Shown piece by piece: positions 16,097 to 24,032 of a stretch of 52,821 nt of DNA. The stretch's first letter is position 1. The number at the start of each line of letters is the position of its first letter. The stretch lies in contig QZKB01000158.1 in the NCBI GenBank assembly GCA_003599415.1, forward strand, positions 1-52,821, given 5' to 3'. A program made the position numbers and the translations under genes. Source of the stretch: Ignavibacteriales bacterium. Lineage in GTDB: Bacteria; Bacteroidota; Ignavibacteria; Ignavibacteriales; SURF-24. The notes beneath the pieces were generated by a model that worked only from the letters and a program-made list of their open reading frames with translations, searched no databases and had not been told where the DNA came from.

Positions 16097-16739
16097 CTGG
16101 ATTATCTTCTTTTTTATTTTCTTCTTCTGAAATTGTGGTTGTATGGTTGCTTTCACTTAAAACAGATTCATTAGTATCATTTGTAATCTGTGCTTCTGCA
16201 GCTTTTTCTTTTGTACTAAAAAAGATGAGCAGAATAACTCCAATTGAAACGGCCATATCTGCTACGTTGAATATCGGCCAGCGGTCATATATCGCGCCAA
16301 ATAAGTTCATATCAAAAAAATCTATATCAATAAAATCAACTACTTTACCCTGGAATAGCGGAGCATAACCGTAAATAACACCGTAAAAAACTCTGTCAAT
16401 TAAATTTCCCACTGCTCCTGCAAGAATAAGAGCTAGTGAAAACCTAAACATAAATCCTTCATTTCTGACTTTGTACATGTAAAGCAGGATACCAATACTT
16501 GCAACAATGGAAAAGAGTGAAAGAAATAGCTTTGATGAAATGCCAAGATTAATTCCAAATGCCATTCCCGGATTTTCAACAAATGTAATTCTTAAAAAAG
16601 AACCTAGGATTTCATGCTTTTCACCATAATTTAAACCCGGATTATGGATATTAAGAACCGGAAGAGAAAATCCTTTTATAAAGAATTTCGTAATCTGATC
16701 TATAAGTATTATAAGGAATGTAAATCTTAAAATCTTCAC
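16023..16739 (-). CDS. lspA: Lipoprotein signal peptidase, second copy with acidic C-terminal tail
   Basis: Aspartyl membrane protease that removes the signal peptide from prolipoproteins. Four hydrophobic helices, the ENPGMAFGI motif (about 55-63), GNLIDR with catalytic Asp115, and FNVAD with catalytic Asp161 are all present. It is 238 residues, far longer than typical LspA (about 160-190), because of a hydrophilic acidic tail from about residue 177 to the end (for example SEEENKKEDNPDVSPE). The tail DNA overlaps the start of rluD. It begins four bases inside the end of a second, adjacent lspA, and catalytic residues fall at identical numbers in both, so the pair arose by tandem duplication. 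The last helices and both aspartates argue that it is active. Confidence 0.93.
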   Translation of the reverse strand: MKILRFTFLIILIDQITKFFIKGFSLPVLNIHNPGLNYGEKHEILGSFLRITFVENPGMAFGINLGISSKLFLSLFSIVASIGILLYMYKVRNEGFMFRFSLALILAGAVGNLIDRVFYGVIYGYAPLFQGKVVDFIDIDFFDMNLFGAIYDRWPIFNVADMAVSIGVILLIFFSTKEKAAEAQITNDTNESVLSESNHTTTISEEENKKEDNPDVSPETTGDRTKGNPDEPGYSQEI

Positions 16740-17314
16740 TTAGTTATCCAGATATTATTTTGTTTAAGCTTTTCTTCATTAAAAAAATTTGTAGAAATTA
16801 TCAAGAGAATCATTCCACAAGAGATTGCAAGATCTGCAAAGTTAAATGTCGGTAACGAATCATAATTCCTACCGAAGAATGAAAACGTAAAAGTTTTTAT
16901 CCTTATATAATCCACAACTCTGCCTAAAAAAACCGGCGCGTAGTTAAATACCAAGCCATAAAAAATTCTGTCAATCATATTACCAACAGCGCCGCCAAGT
17001 ATTAACGCAAAAGAAAACCAGATACCGAATTTTAGTTCTTTCTTTTTCAACAAAAAGAAAATCAATCCGCTTATAATAATGATATTAAAAAATACTATTG
17101 TAATCCTAAGAATATTATTAAACTCAATTCCAAATGCTATACCGGGATTTTCTACAAAGGTAATATAAAGGAATGAATCTAAAAGTGTTTTCTCATCACC
17201 CAGAGGAATACCATTAAAATATAAATTGAAGATCGGGACGGAAATTCCTTTAACCAATAACTTGGCCGACTGATCCAGTATAACTACAAACAGCGATGTA
17301 AGTAAAATCCTCAA
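16736..17314 (-). CDS. lspA: Lipoprotein signal peptidase, first copy
   Basis: 192-residue LspA with the same plan as the next gene: four membrane helices, ENPGIAFGI (about 55-63), GNMIDR with Asp115 and FNFAD with Asp161. Both this copy and its neighbour carry an extra segment around residues 140-155 between the fourth-helix region and the second catalytic aspartate, compared with the classic short enzymes. It sits 8 bases after the DksA/TraR-like gene, in the order ileS-dksA-like-lspA-lspA-rluD. It lacks the acidic tail of its paralogue. Which copy is the housekeeping enzyme is not clear; substrate division is possible. Confidence 0.94.
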   Translation of the reverse strand: MRILLTSLFVVILDQSAKLLVKGISVPIFNLYFNGIPLGDEKTLLDSFLYITFVENPGIAFGIEFNNILRITIVFFNIIIISGLIFFLLKKKELKFGIWFSFALILGGAVGNMIDRIFYGLVFNYAPVFLGRVVDYIRIKTFTFSFFGRNYDSLPTFNFADLAISCGMILLIISTNFFNEEKLKQNNIWITK

Positions 17315-17321
17315 ATATCTG

Positions 17322-18080
17322 TTACTTACCTTTTTCTTGTTTTTGTTTTACCTGCAGGCATAATTGCGTATGAGGAACTGCCATTAATCTTTCTTTCGGA
17401 ACCAACGGACAAGTCGGGCAAAGGTTTTGTGGTTCATCAATACACTCTATACAAATGCCGTATGTTCCGGTTTCAATACGATGTAAAGCATCATCAAGGT
17501 AGCCGAGAAATTTATTTTCTCTTTGTGCCCATAAGAAAATCTTTTCTCTTTCCATAGCATCAGTTCCCTGCTCTGCCATATGAAGAGAGTAAGGTGAATT
17601 TTCATTTACATACTGGCCTGTACTCGGGTCCATCATTTGTTCTTTAAGGTTCTGAAGTTGTTCAAGAATTTCGTTTCTTTTATCAAGGATAACTTTTCTG
17701 AAGGTTTCAAGTTCTTCTTTGCCGTATCCTTTAATTTTCTTAACAACTTTTTTTGGAGATACAACTTCAACTTCGCCGGTATGTTTATGACTAACTTCGT
17801 GTTTTTTCTTTTCTTCTTTAATAACCGGTTTCTTAGCTATATGTTCGGTTTTCTTAGCTGTCTCAGTTTTTTTTGTTGTTTCAGTCTTCTTTAAAGTCTT
17901 CTTTTCTTTCTTGTTTGTCATAGAGCCTTTCACTTTAATTTTTTCAGTTTTCTTTTTTTCCACTTTCTTTTTCAACTTAGGCTGAACTTTTTTAGCAGAA
18001 GGTTTAGCAGCTTTTTTAACTGCTTTTTTTACTTTAACTTCTTTTACTTTTTTAGCCGTCTTTTTTATTGCTTTTGCCAT
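17322..18080 (-). CDS. DksA/TraR-type zinc-finger protein with histone-like lysine-rich tail
   Basis: Two-part protein of 252 residues. Residues 1 to about 110 are a Lys/Ala/Thr-rich tail with repeated AKK, KKVEKKKTEK and KKTETTKK units, like bacterial histone-H1-like proteins. The C-terminal 135 residues are the TraR/DksA coiled coil and zinc finger: GTYGICIEC is the usual first cysteine pair, but the final CxxC is reduced to CLQV, and an additional CPTC occurs in the loop before PKERLMAVP. Zinc binding may thus use CIEC plus CPTC. It may modulate RNA polymerase or coat nucleic acid. GGAGG seven bases before ATG 18080 selects that start over the ATG six bases earlier. It lies between ileS and lspA in one operon. 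Confidence 0.85.
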   Translation of the reverse strand: MAKAIKKTAKKVKEVKVKKAVKKAAKPSAKKVQPKLKKKVEKKKTEKIKVKGSMTNKKEKKTLKKTETTKKTETAKKTEHIAKKPVIKEEKKKHEVSHKHTGEVEVVSPKKVVKKIKGYGKEELETFRKVILDKRNEILEQLQNLKEQMMDPSTGQYVNENSPYSLHMAEQGTDAMEREKIFLWAQRENKFLGYLDDALHRIETGTYGICIECIDEPQNLCPTCPLVPKERLMAVPHTQLCLQVKQKQEKGK

Positions 18081-18109
18081 TTTCATTCCTCCATGGCGAA
18101 CTTCATTAA

Positions 18110-21100
18110 TTAAGCTTTTTTAATTACGATAGTACATTTATAATCACCAATTTCAAAGTCTTGTCTAAAGCCATCCTGGAAGCTTCCGGAATTAAAATCA
18201 TCAGCAAGAACTTCATTAGTGATATAATCTTTAAATAAGCTAACGGAATTTAATAAATTCTCCGAACCTTCAAAATAAATTTTTATGCGATCTGTAACTT
18301 CAAGTCCTGCATCTTTCCTCATATTCTGAATCCGGTTTACAAATTCCCTTGTTAAACCTTCAGCTATAAGTTGTTCATTAAGGGAAGTATCAATAGCTAC
18401 TGTAACACCTTCCTCTGATTCAACAAGCCAGCCTTTAATTTCTGTGCTAACAATTTCAACATCATCTGCTGAAATTTCAACTTCTTCTTCATTTACATTT
18501 ATAAGAACAATTCCGCCTCTTTCTAGCGTTCCTATTTCTTTTTTACCAAATGAACGTATGGCGTTTGCAACAGGATTTGCTTTTTTGCCAAACTTTGGTC
18601 CGATTGATTTAAAGTTTGGTTTGGCAGATTTATTCACAATCTCAGAATCATCTTCAAGCACAACAAGTTCTTTAATATTCACTTCTTCAAGAATTACATC
18701 CTGCATTTTAGAAACGGCATCGCGTTTAACTTTATCTACCGCAACCATAATTTTGCTTAATGGCTGACGAACTTTTAAATTATTCTTTGCACGCATTGAA
18801 CGGGTAATTCCAACAACCCGCTGGGCAACATCCATCTTGGTCTCAAGCTCAGGTTCGGAATAAGTTGGTATCGGAAATTCAGTAAGATGAACAGACTCAA
18901 CTTTATCCAGTCCCGTAACACCGGTTAAATTCTGATATATTTCTTCCGCAACAAACGGTGCAAAAGGTGAAGTTAATTTTGCCACTGTTATCAGAGTTTC
19001 GTACAGAGTCTGGTAAGCAGAAATTTTATTCTTGTTCATTTCAGATTTCCAGAATCTTCTTCTGCTTCTTCTAACATACCAGTTGGACAGATGATCAATT
19101 GTAAACGAAGAAACTAATCTTGCCGCTTTAGTAACATCGTAGTTATCCATTAGTTCTTCATATTCTTTTATTAAAGAATTTACCTTAGAGATAATCCAGC
19201 GGTCAATTTCAGGTCTTTCTTCGTAAGGAATAAAATCTTCTTTGTGTTCAAAGCCGTCTATGTTAGCATATAAAGCAAAGAATGAATATGTGTTTACAAG
19301 CGTACCAAAGAATTTCCTTTGTACTTCAACAATGCCTTCTTCATCAAATAGCGTTGGTTTCCACGGAGGACTAGTGGTAACCAAATACCATCTTGTTGCA
19401 TCGGCACCGTATTTTTCAAAAAGGTCAAAAGGATTAACGGTATTGCCTTTTGATTTGGACATTTTCTGTCCGAATTTGTCAAGTATTAATTCGTTAACAA
19501 GAATATTTTTATAAGCGACATTTTCAAATAACATTGTTGCAATGGCATGCAAAGTATAGAACCAGCCTCGTGTCTGATCAATACCTTCGCAGATAAAATC
19601 TGCCGGGAAATTTTCTTCAAACCATTTTTTATTTTCAAACGGGTAATGGAACTGAGCAAACGGCATTGCACCGGAATCAAACCAAACATCAATTAACTCA
19701 GGTGTTCTTTTATAAATTTTACCGTTCCGTTCAAAAAGAATATCATCAACAAACGGTTTATGCAAATCAATATTTTCTATTTCTCTTACAGATTTTCTTT
19801 TTCCATTCTCTTCAATAAAACCTTCTTTTAATTCTTCAACACTACCAACCGCAAACATATCACCGTCTTCGCTAACCCATATTGGTAAAGGAGTAGCCCA
19901 GAACCTGTCACGGGATAAAGCCCAGTCTTTATTTTCTTCAAGCCAGTTACCAAATCTGCCTGCTCCAACTTCAGGAGGATACCAGTTTATGGTTTTATTA
20001 AGCGCAACTAATTTATCTGCAATTGTAGTAGTACGAATGAACCAGGATTCTCTTGCATAATAAATAATAGGAACATCCTGGTTACGCCAGCTAAACGGAT
20101 AGGAGTGAGTAATCGTTTCTCTCTTAAATAATTTACCTTCCTGTTTTAATTTTTTAATGATGTCTTTGTCGGCGTCTTTAACAAACATTCCAGCAAAGTC
20201 AGTAACTTCATCTGTAAAGCAGCCGTTACGTTTAACAGGCTGAAGCATCGGCAAATTATATTTCTTTGAAACTTCATAATCGTCCGCACCAAAAGCCGGA
20301 GCAATATGAACAATACCTGAACCATCTTCCGTACTTACAAAATCACCTTCAATTACATAATGCGCTTTCTTATTAGGAGTAACATAGGAGAACAATGGTT
20401 CGTAATCCTGTCCGGCTAAATCTTTACCTTTATACTCTGCGACAATTTCATATTCAAAATCAACAACAGAAAGACGTGACTTTGCAAGAATAAGGTAGTC
20501 ATCTTTCAGTTTTATTTTCACATAATCGATATCTGAACCGACAGCAACAGCAACGTTCGAGATAAGCGTCCATGGTGTTGTTGTCCATACCAGAAAGAAA
20601 GTATTTCCATCTTTAGAAAGTTCGGATTGTTTCAGTTTCATTACGACATAGACAGAAGGATCCTGCACTTCCCTGTAGCCAAGAGCAAGTTCATGAGAAG
20701 ATAAAACTGTTTCTGATTTAGGATCCTGCGGAACAACCTTATAATCTTTATAAATTAATCCTTTATCAAAAAGAGTTTTGAGCGCCCACCAAACAGATTC
20801 AATATATTCATTTGTACAGGTTATATAAGCATCATCAAGTCTCAGCCAGTACCCCATGCGGGTTGTCATCTTTTCCCACATATCAAGGTAAGTAAAAACA
20901 GATGCGCGGCATGCAGCATTATATTTATCAACTCCGTATGCAGGAACTTCATTCTTATTTTTTATGCCAAGTTGTTTTTCAACTTCAATTTCTACCGGAA
21001 GGCCGTGTGTATCCCAACCTGCTTTACGGTGAACCTGGTAGCCTTTTAAAGTTTTATAACGGCAAATCAAATCCTTTAACGTCCTTGCCATTACATGATG

Positions 21101-21268
21101 CAACCCGGGTTTACCATTTGCAGTCGGTGGTCCTTCATAAAAAGTAAAAGGTTTATTTTCACTTCGTGTAGTTACACTTTTTTCGAATATGTTATTCTTT
21201 TCCCAGAACTCGAGTACTTGTTTTTCAATTTCCGGATACGCTATTTTTTCTAAATTTTGTTTGAACAT
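18110..21268 (-). CDS. ileS: Isoleucyl-tRNA synthetase, type-2 (eukaryotic-like) form
   Basis: Charges tRNA-Ile. At 1052 residues it is longer than the common bacterial enzyme of about 930. The HIGH-type motif reads TANGKPGLHHVMARTLKD and the KMSKS loop KMSKSKGNTV is intact. WDTHGLPVE and the large CP1 editing insertion are present; the C-terminal extension continues past the anticodon domain. The PGLHH form and length resemble the IleS2 group, known from other bacteria to be less sensitive to mupirocin; that property is inference here. ATG 21268 is preferred over TTG 21277 (M-F-Q before M-F-K-Q), though no clear SD is seen. The downstream dksA-like and lspA genes follow closely. Confidence 0.95.
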   Translation of the reverse strand: MFKQNLEKIAYPEIEKQVLEFWEKNNIFEKSVTTRSENKPFTFYEGPPTANGKPGLHHVMARTLKDLICRYKTLKGYQVHRKAGWDTHGLPVEIEVEKQLGIKNKNEVPAYGVDKYNAACRASVFTYLDMWEKMTTRMGYWLRLDDAYITCTNEYIESVWWALKTLFDKGLIYKDYKVVPQDPKSETVLSSHELALGYREVQDPSVYVVMKLKQSELSKDGNTFFLVWTTTPWTLISNVAVAVGSDIDYVKIKLKDDYLILAKSRLSVVDFEYEIVAEYKGKDLAGQDYEPLFSYVTPNKKAHYVIEGDFVSTEDGSGIVHIAPAFGADDYEVSKKYNLPMLQPVKRNGCFTDEVTDFAGMFVKDADKDIIKKLKQEGKLFKRETITHSYPFSWRNQDVPIIYYARESWFIRTTTIADKLVALNKTINWYPPEVGAGRFGNWLEENKDWALSRDRFWATPLPIWVSEDGDMFAVGSVEELKEGFIEENGKRKSVREIENIDLHKPFVDDILFERNGKIYKRTPELIDVWFDSGAMPFAQFHYPFENKKWFEENFPADFICEGIDQTRGWFYTLHAIATMLFENVAYKNILVNELILDKFGQKMSKSKGNTVNPFDLFEKYGADATRWYLVTTSPPWKPTLFDEEGIVEVQRKFFGTLVNTYSFFALYANIDGFEHKEDFIPYEERPEIDRWIISKVNSLIKEYEELMDNYDVTKAARLVSSFTIDHLSNWYVRRSRRRFWKSEMNKNKISAYQTLYETLITVAKLTSPFAPFVAEEIYQNLTGVTGLDKVESVHLTEFPIPTYSEPELETKMDVAQRVVGITRSMRAKNNLKVRQPLSKIMVAVDKVKRDAVSKMQDVILEEVNIKELVVLEDDSEIVNKSAKPNFKSIGPKFGKKANPVANAIRSFGKKEIGTLERGGIVLINVNEEEVEISADDVEIVSTEIKGWLVESEEGVTVAIDTSLNEQLIAEGLTREFVNRIQNMRKDAGLEVTDRIKIYFEGSENLLNSVSLFKDYITNEVLADDFNSGSFQDGFRQDFEIGDYKCTIVIKKA

Positions 21269-21302
21269 CTGGAACAATAATTTTAATGGTTTCTGTAATT
21301 AG

Positions 21303-21920
21303 TTAATCTCTTTCTTCGTATTTCTTTATTAATTCTCTTTCGAGATGAATAAATTCTTTAAGTTCTTTTTCAATTTTTTCTTTTTTATCTAAATGACTTT
21401 TAGCAAGGTTTTCTGCCTCCCTTATAAGTTTTTCCGCATTAAGTTTTGCCTCCTTAAGAACAAGCTCAGATTCTTTCTTTGCATCTGTAACCATTTGCTC
21501 ATATGCTTCCAGCCGGAAGCTTTGATTGGAAATTTCTTTCTGCAGAGAAAGAAGCTCTTTAACAGCCATACCAAAGAATGACATACAACCCAACGTTACA
21601 TTTCTAAGGCTGTAAAGAATAAGGTTTTCCGCTATAGTTTGGCTTGAACTGAAATACTCTCTGAACATTATAAGCATAACAACGCTTATAACTGCGGTAG
21701 CAACAATCATTGCAAATACAATCCTGCCGCCGCGTTTCCAGCCAAACGTTGAATTTATTAACCACCCGCATGCAAAGCAAAATAAAGACAAAACAAACCA
21801 TACTGCAAAATTCAAATCACCAAAAGAGAATAACCTGGTTTCCAGGAAATTTGATGCGAACACCAGGATAGAGAGCAGCAATGGTGTCAGATAATAATAT
21901 TTCTTTATTATATCGCTCAT
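21303..21920 (-). CDS. Membrane protein with C-terminal coiled coil, unknown
   Basis: 205 residues. Four hydrophobic segments span about residues 9-105, then a soluble, highly charged coiled coil covers about 115-205 (KKESELVLKEAKLNAEKLIREAENLAKS pattern, shown here only in outline: heptads of Ala/Leu with Lys/Glu). The coiled coil resembles the C-terminal part of the DivIVA-like protein encoded two genes upstream, which also has A-E-L-K-A-N-Q-L-I-D-K-A-style heptads. Its ATG overlaps the stop of the purine nucleoside phosphorylase gene by four bases. I do not recognise the family. A membrane partner of the DivIVA-like protein is a guess from context. Confidence 0.68.
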   Translation of the reverse strand: MSDIIKKYYYLTPLLLSILVFASNFLETRLFSFGDLNFAVWFVLSLFCFACGWLINSTFGWKRGGRIVFAMIVATAVISVVMLIMFREYFSSSQTIAENLILYSLRNVTLGCMSFFGMAVKELLSLQKEISNQSFRLEAYEQMVTDAKKESELVLKEAKLNAEKLIREAENLAKSHLDKKEKIEKELKEFIHLERELIKKYEERD

Positions 21921-22738
21921 AATTTTTTTATTACTTCTTTTAGAATCAAAGTCATTTTAGGTTCTGCTTTCATAGCAGCTTCTATAATCTCCTGAACTGT
22001 TACCGGTTTAAGGTTTTCAGGATCACATTCATCTGTAATAATACTTATTCCAAGAACTTTCATTCCCATATGGTTGGCAACAATATTTTCCGGTATAGTT
22101 GACATACCAACTACATCGGCGCCGATTGCCCGCAGGAATTTATATTCCGCACGGGTTTCAAGATTAGGCCCTGGCACTGCAACATAAACACCTTTCTGAA
22201 CTTTAATTTTATTCTCAAGTGCAACTTCTTCGGCTATTGAAAGCAATTCCTTTGAATAGGCTTCGCTCATGTCAGGAAACCTTGGTCCAAGCTCGTCAAT
22301 ATTTTTTCCAATCAGCGGATTATCGCCAAGCAAATTAATATGATCGGACATTAACATAACATCACCACGTTTATAATCCGGATTCATACCACCGCAGGCA
22401 TTGGAAACAAGCAGAGTTTCAACTCCGAGGAATTTAAATACTCTAACCGGATAAGTGATTTGCTGCATCGTATATCCTTCATAGAAATGAAATCTACCCT
22501 GCATTGCAACTATATTTTTTCCGGCTATCTTACCAAAAATCAATTTTCCGTGATGAGATTCAACCGTAGAAAGAGGAAAATGCGGAAGTAATGAGTAATC
22601 TATTTCAGCTTCAATCTCAATTTCTTTTACAAGTCCGCCTAGGCCTGTACCTAATATTATTCCAATCCTGTATTCATCCTTAACGTATGAACGTATTACT
22701 TCGAGAGTTTCATTAATTTTTTCTAATAGTTCTTTCAT
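21917..22738 (-). CDS. punA: Purine-nucleoside phosphorylase, trimeric type
   Basis: Phosphorolyses inosine and guanosine to free base and ribose-1-phosphate in purine salvage. The 273-residue length and motifs are those of the trimeric PNP/MTAP family: GIILGTGLGGL near the N-terminus (phosphate loop), ESHHGKL, QGRFHFYEGY, NACGGMNP, the base-site stretch GPNLETRAEYKF, and VGMSTIPENIVANHMG with the conserved Met/Thr and Glu. The C-terminal part contains the conserved N-type position as ITDEC. It overlaps both neighbours by four bases (divIVA-like upstream, membrane coiled-coil gene downstream), so it is deeply embedded in the operon. The symbol could also be given as deoD-like or xapA; substrate range is not visible. 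Confidence 0.93.
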   Translation of the reverse strand: MKELLEKINETLEVIRSYVKDEYRIGIILGTGLGGLVKEIEIEAEIDYSLLPHFPLSTVESHHGKLIFGKIAGKNIVAMQGRFHFYEGYTMQQITYPVRVFKFLGVETLLVSNACGGMNPDYKRGDVMLMSDHINLLGDNPLIGKNIDELGPRFPDMSEAYSKELLSIAEEVALENKIKVQKGVYVAVPGPNLETRAEYKFLRAIGADVVGMSTIPENIVANHMGMKVLGISIITDECDPENLKPVTVQEIIEAAMKAEPKMTLILKEVIKKL

Positions 22739-23271
22739 AACAACTTCTCTAAAATATCATCAATATTGATATCAAGTTTTGCTTCTTCACCGGGTTTATC
22801 GACCGGTTTCTTCTCTTCAGCCGTTTCATTTATTTTCATTTCAAGAATACTTGCCTGGGAATTAATTAACGCTTTTAATTTAGCTATAAGCAAAGCTTTT
22901 TCTTCCCTTAATCCAAGTACCGAGTTTCTGATATCATCTGCCGATTCACGCGCTTTGTCAATTAACTGGTTTGCTTTCAACTCTGCTTCTTTAATCATGA
23001 GCACAGATTGCTTCTTAGCTGATTCAACTGCTCTTGAAGAAGATTCATGTGCTTTTAATAAAGTATCCTGTAAATTTTTCTCAATCTTTTTATACTCAGC
23101 AATGCGGTTCTTAGCCTGTTCAAGTTCCTTTTTTACAGTATCGTTTTCAGTAACTAGTTTTTCAAATTCATCAGCTAGTTTTTCCAGGAAAAGGTGTACC
23201 TCATCTTTATCATATCCGCGGACAGACTTATTAAATTCCTGGTTTTTAATATTCAAAGGTGAAAATTTCAT
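22735..23271 (-). CDS. DivIVA-domain coiled-coil protein
   Basis: 178 residues. The N-terminal segment NIKNQEFNKSVRGYDKDEVHLFLEKLADEF is the DivIVA signature in outline: F-x(4)-R-G-Y-D-x-D-E-V-x-x-F-L at about residues 13-30. A long coiled coil runs to about 140, and the end is acidic and disordered, ending DDILEKLL, which looks like a short binding helix. DivIVA proteins sense membrane curvature and recruit division or wall-growth proteins; in Gram-negative bacteria they are less common. The gene overlaps yggS upstream and the phosphorylase gene downstream by four bases each, a context familiar from Gram-positive cell-division loci (ylmE-ylmF-ylmG-ylmH-divIVA-ileS), where yggS/ylmE also precedes divIVA and ileS. 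Confidence 0.87.
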   Translation of the reverse strand: MKFSPLNIKNQEFNKSVRGYDKDEVHLFLEKLADEFEKLVTENDTVKKELEQAKNRIAEYKKIEKNLQDTLLKAHESSSRAVESAKKQSVLMIKEAELKANQLIDKARESADDIRNSVLGLREEKALLIAKLKALINSQASILEMKINETAEEKKPVDKPGEEAKLDINIDDILEKLL

Positions 23272-23969
23272 TGTTCTTTCCAGCTTTTTGAATAATCTCT
23301 TTCGCCAAATATTGCAGTGCCAAGACGTAACATAGTTGCACCTTCCTTAATTGCTATTTCGTAATCGTTCGTCATTCCCATCGATAATTCACTTAATTTA
23401 AATCCTGTTGAATTTAATTCTTCTTTCAATTTACGCAAATCCGAAAAACATTTTGCAATTATTTTTTCATCATCTGTTAATGGTGCCATAGTCATCAATC
23501 CTGCAAGATTCAGATTCTTGGATGTAGAACAAAACTTCGCAAGGTTTACAACAGCAGAATTATCAGTCAATCCGAATTTTTCAGCTTCACCTGAAGTTTT
23601 AACTTCAATTAAAATTGTCTGAACAACTCCGGCCCTGGCAGCCTGTAGATTTATTTCTTCTGCAAGTTTAATTGAATCAACAGAATGAATAATGCCGGCT
23701 TTACCGACAATATATTTAACTTTATTTCTCTGAAGATGCCCGATAAAATGCCAATTTATTTCATCAGAAAAAAGAGGAAACTTTTCGGAAAACTCCTGGG
23801 CCTTATTTTCTCCCAGGTCTTTAATGCCGGCTGAAATAGCCTGGTTGATTAAAGAAAGCCCGGTATTTTTACTTACAGCAATTATTTTAATATCAGCCGG
23901 ATTTCTGCCGCATAAAGTACAAACATCTGCAATCTTATCTCTTACAATATTTATATTATGCGTAACCAT
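23268..23969 (-). CDS. yggS: YggS-family PLP-binding protein (PLPHP)
   Basis: Pyridoxal-phosphate homeostasis protein of 233 residues with a TIM-barrel fold resembling alanine racemase. VSKNTG at about residues 32-37 contains the PLP lysine; GENKAQE follows at about 53-59. WHFIGHLQRNKVKYI and HSVDS are highly conserved, and the end shows LSMGMTNDYEIAIKEGATMLRLGTAIFG, including the PLP-phosphate site. It has no known catalytic activity; loss disturbs PLP and amino-acid balance in other bacteria. It is the first gene of the yggS-divIVA-punA-membrane-protein run and overlaps the next gene by four bases. The synteny with ylmE in Firmicutes supports orthology. Confidence 0.95.
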   Translation of the reverse strand: MVTHNINIVRDKIADVCTLCGRNPADIKIIAVSKNTGLSLINQAISAGIKDLGENKAQEFSEKFPLFSDEINWHFIGHLQRNKVKYIVGKAGIIHSVDSIKLAEEINLQAARAGVVQTILIEVKTSGEAEKFGLTDNSAVVNLAKFCSTSKNLNLAGLMTMAPLTDDEKIIAKCFSDLRKLKEELNSTGFKLSELSMGMTNDYEIAIKEGATMLRLGTAIFGERDYSKSWKEQ

Positions 23970-24032
23970 ACCGAAATTAAGGATGTAAAGCTATTGCTTT
24001 TTGAAACGAAAATCAATGTTTAAGAAGTCAGG

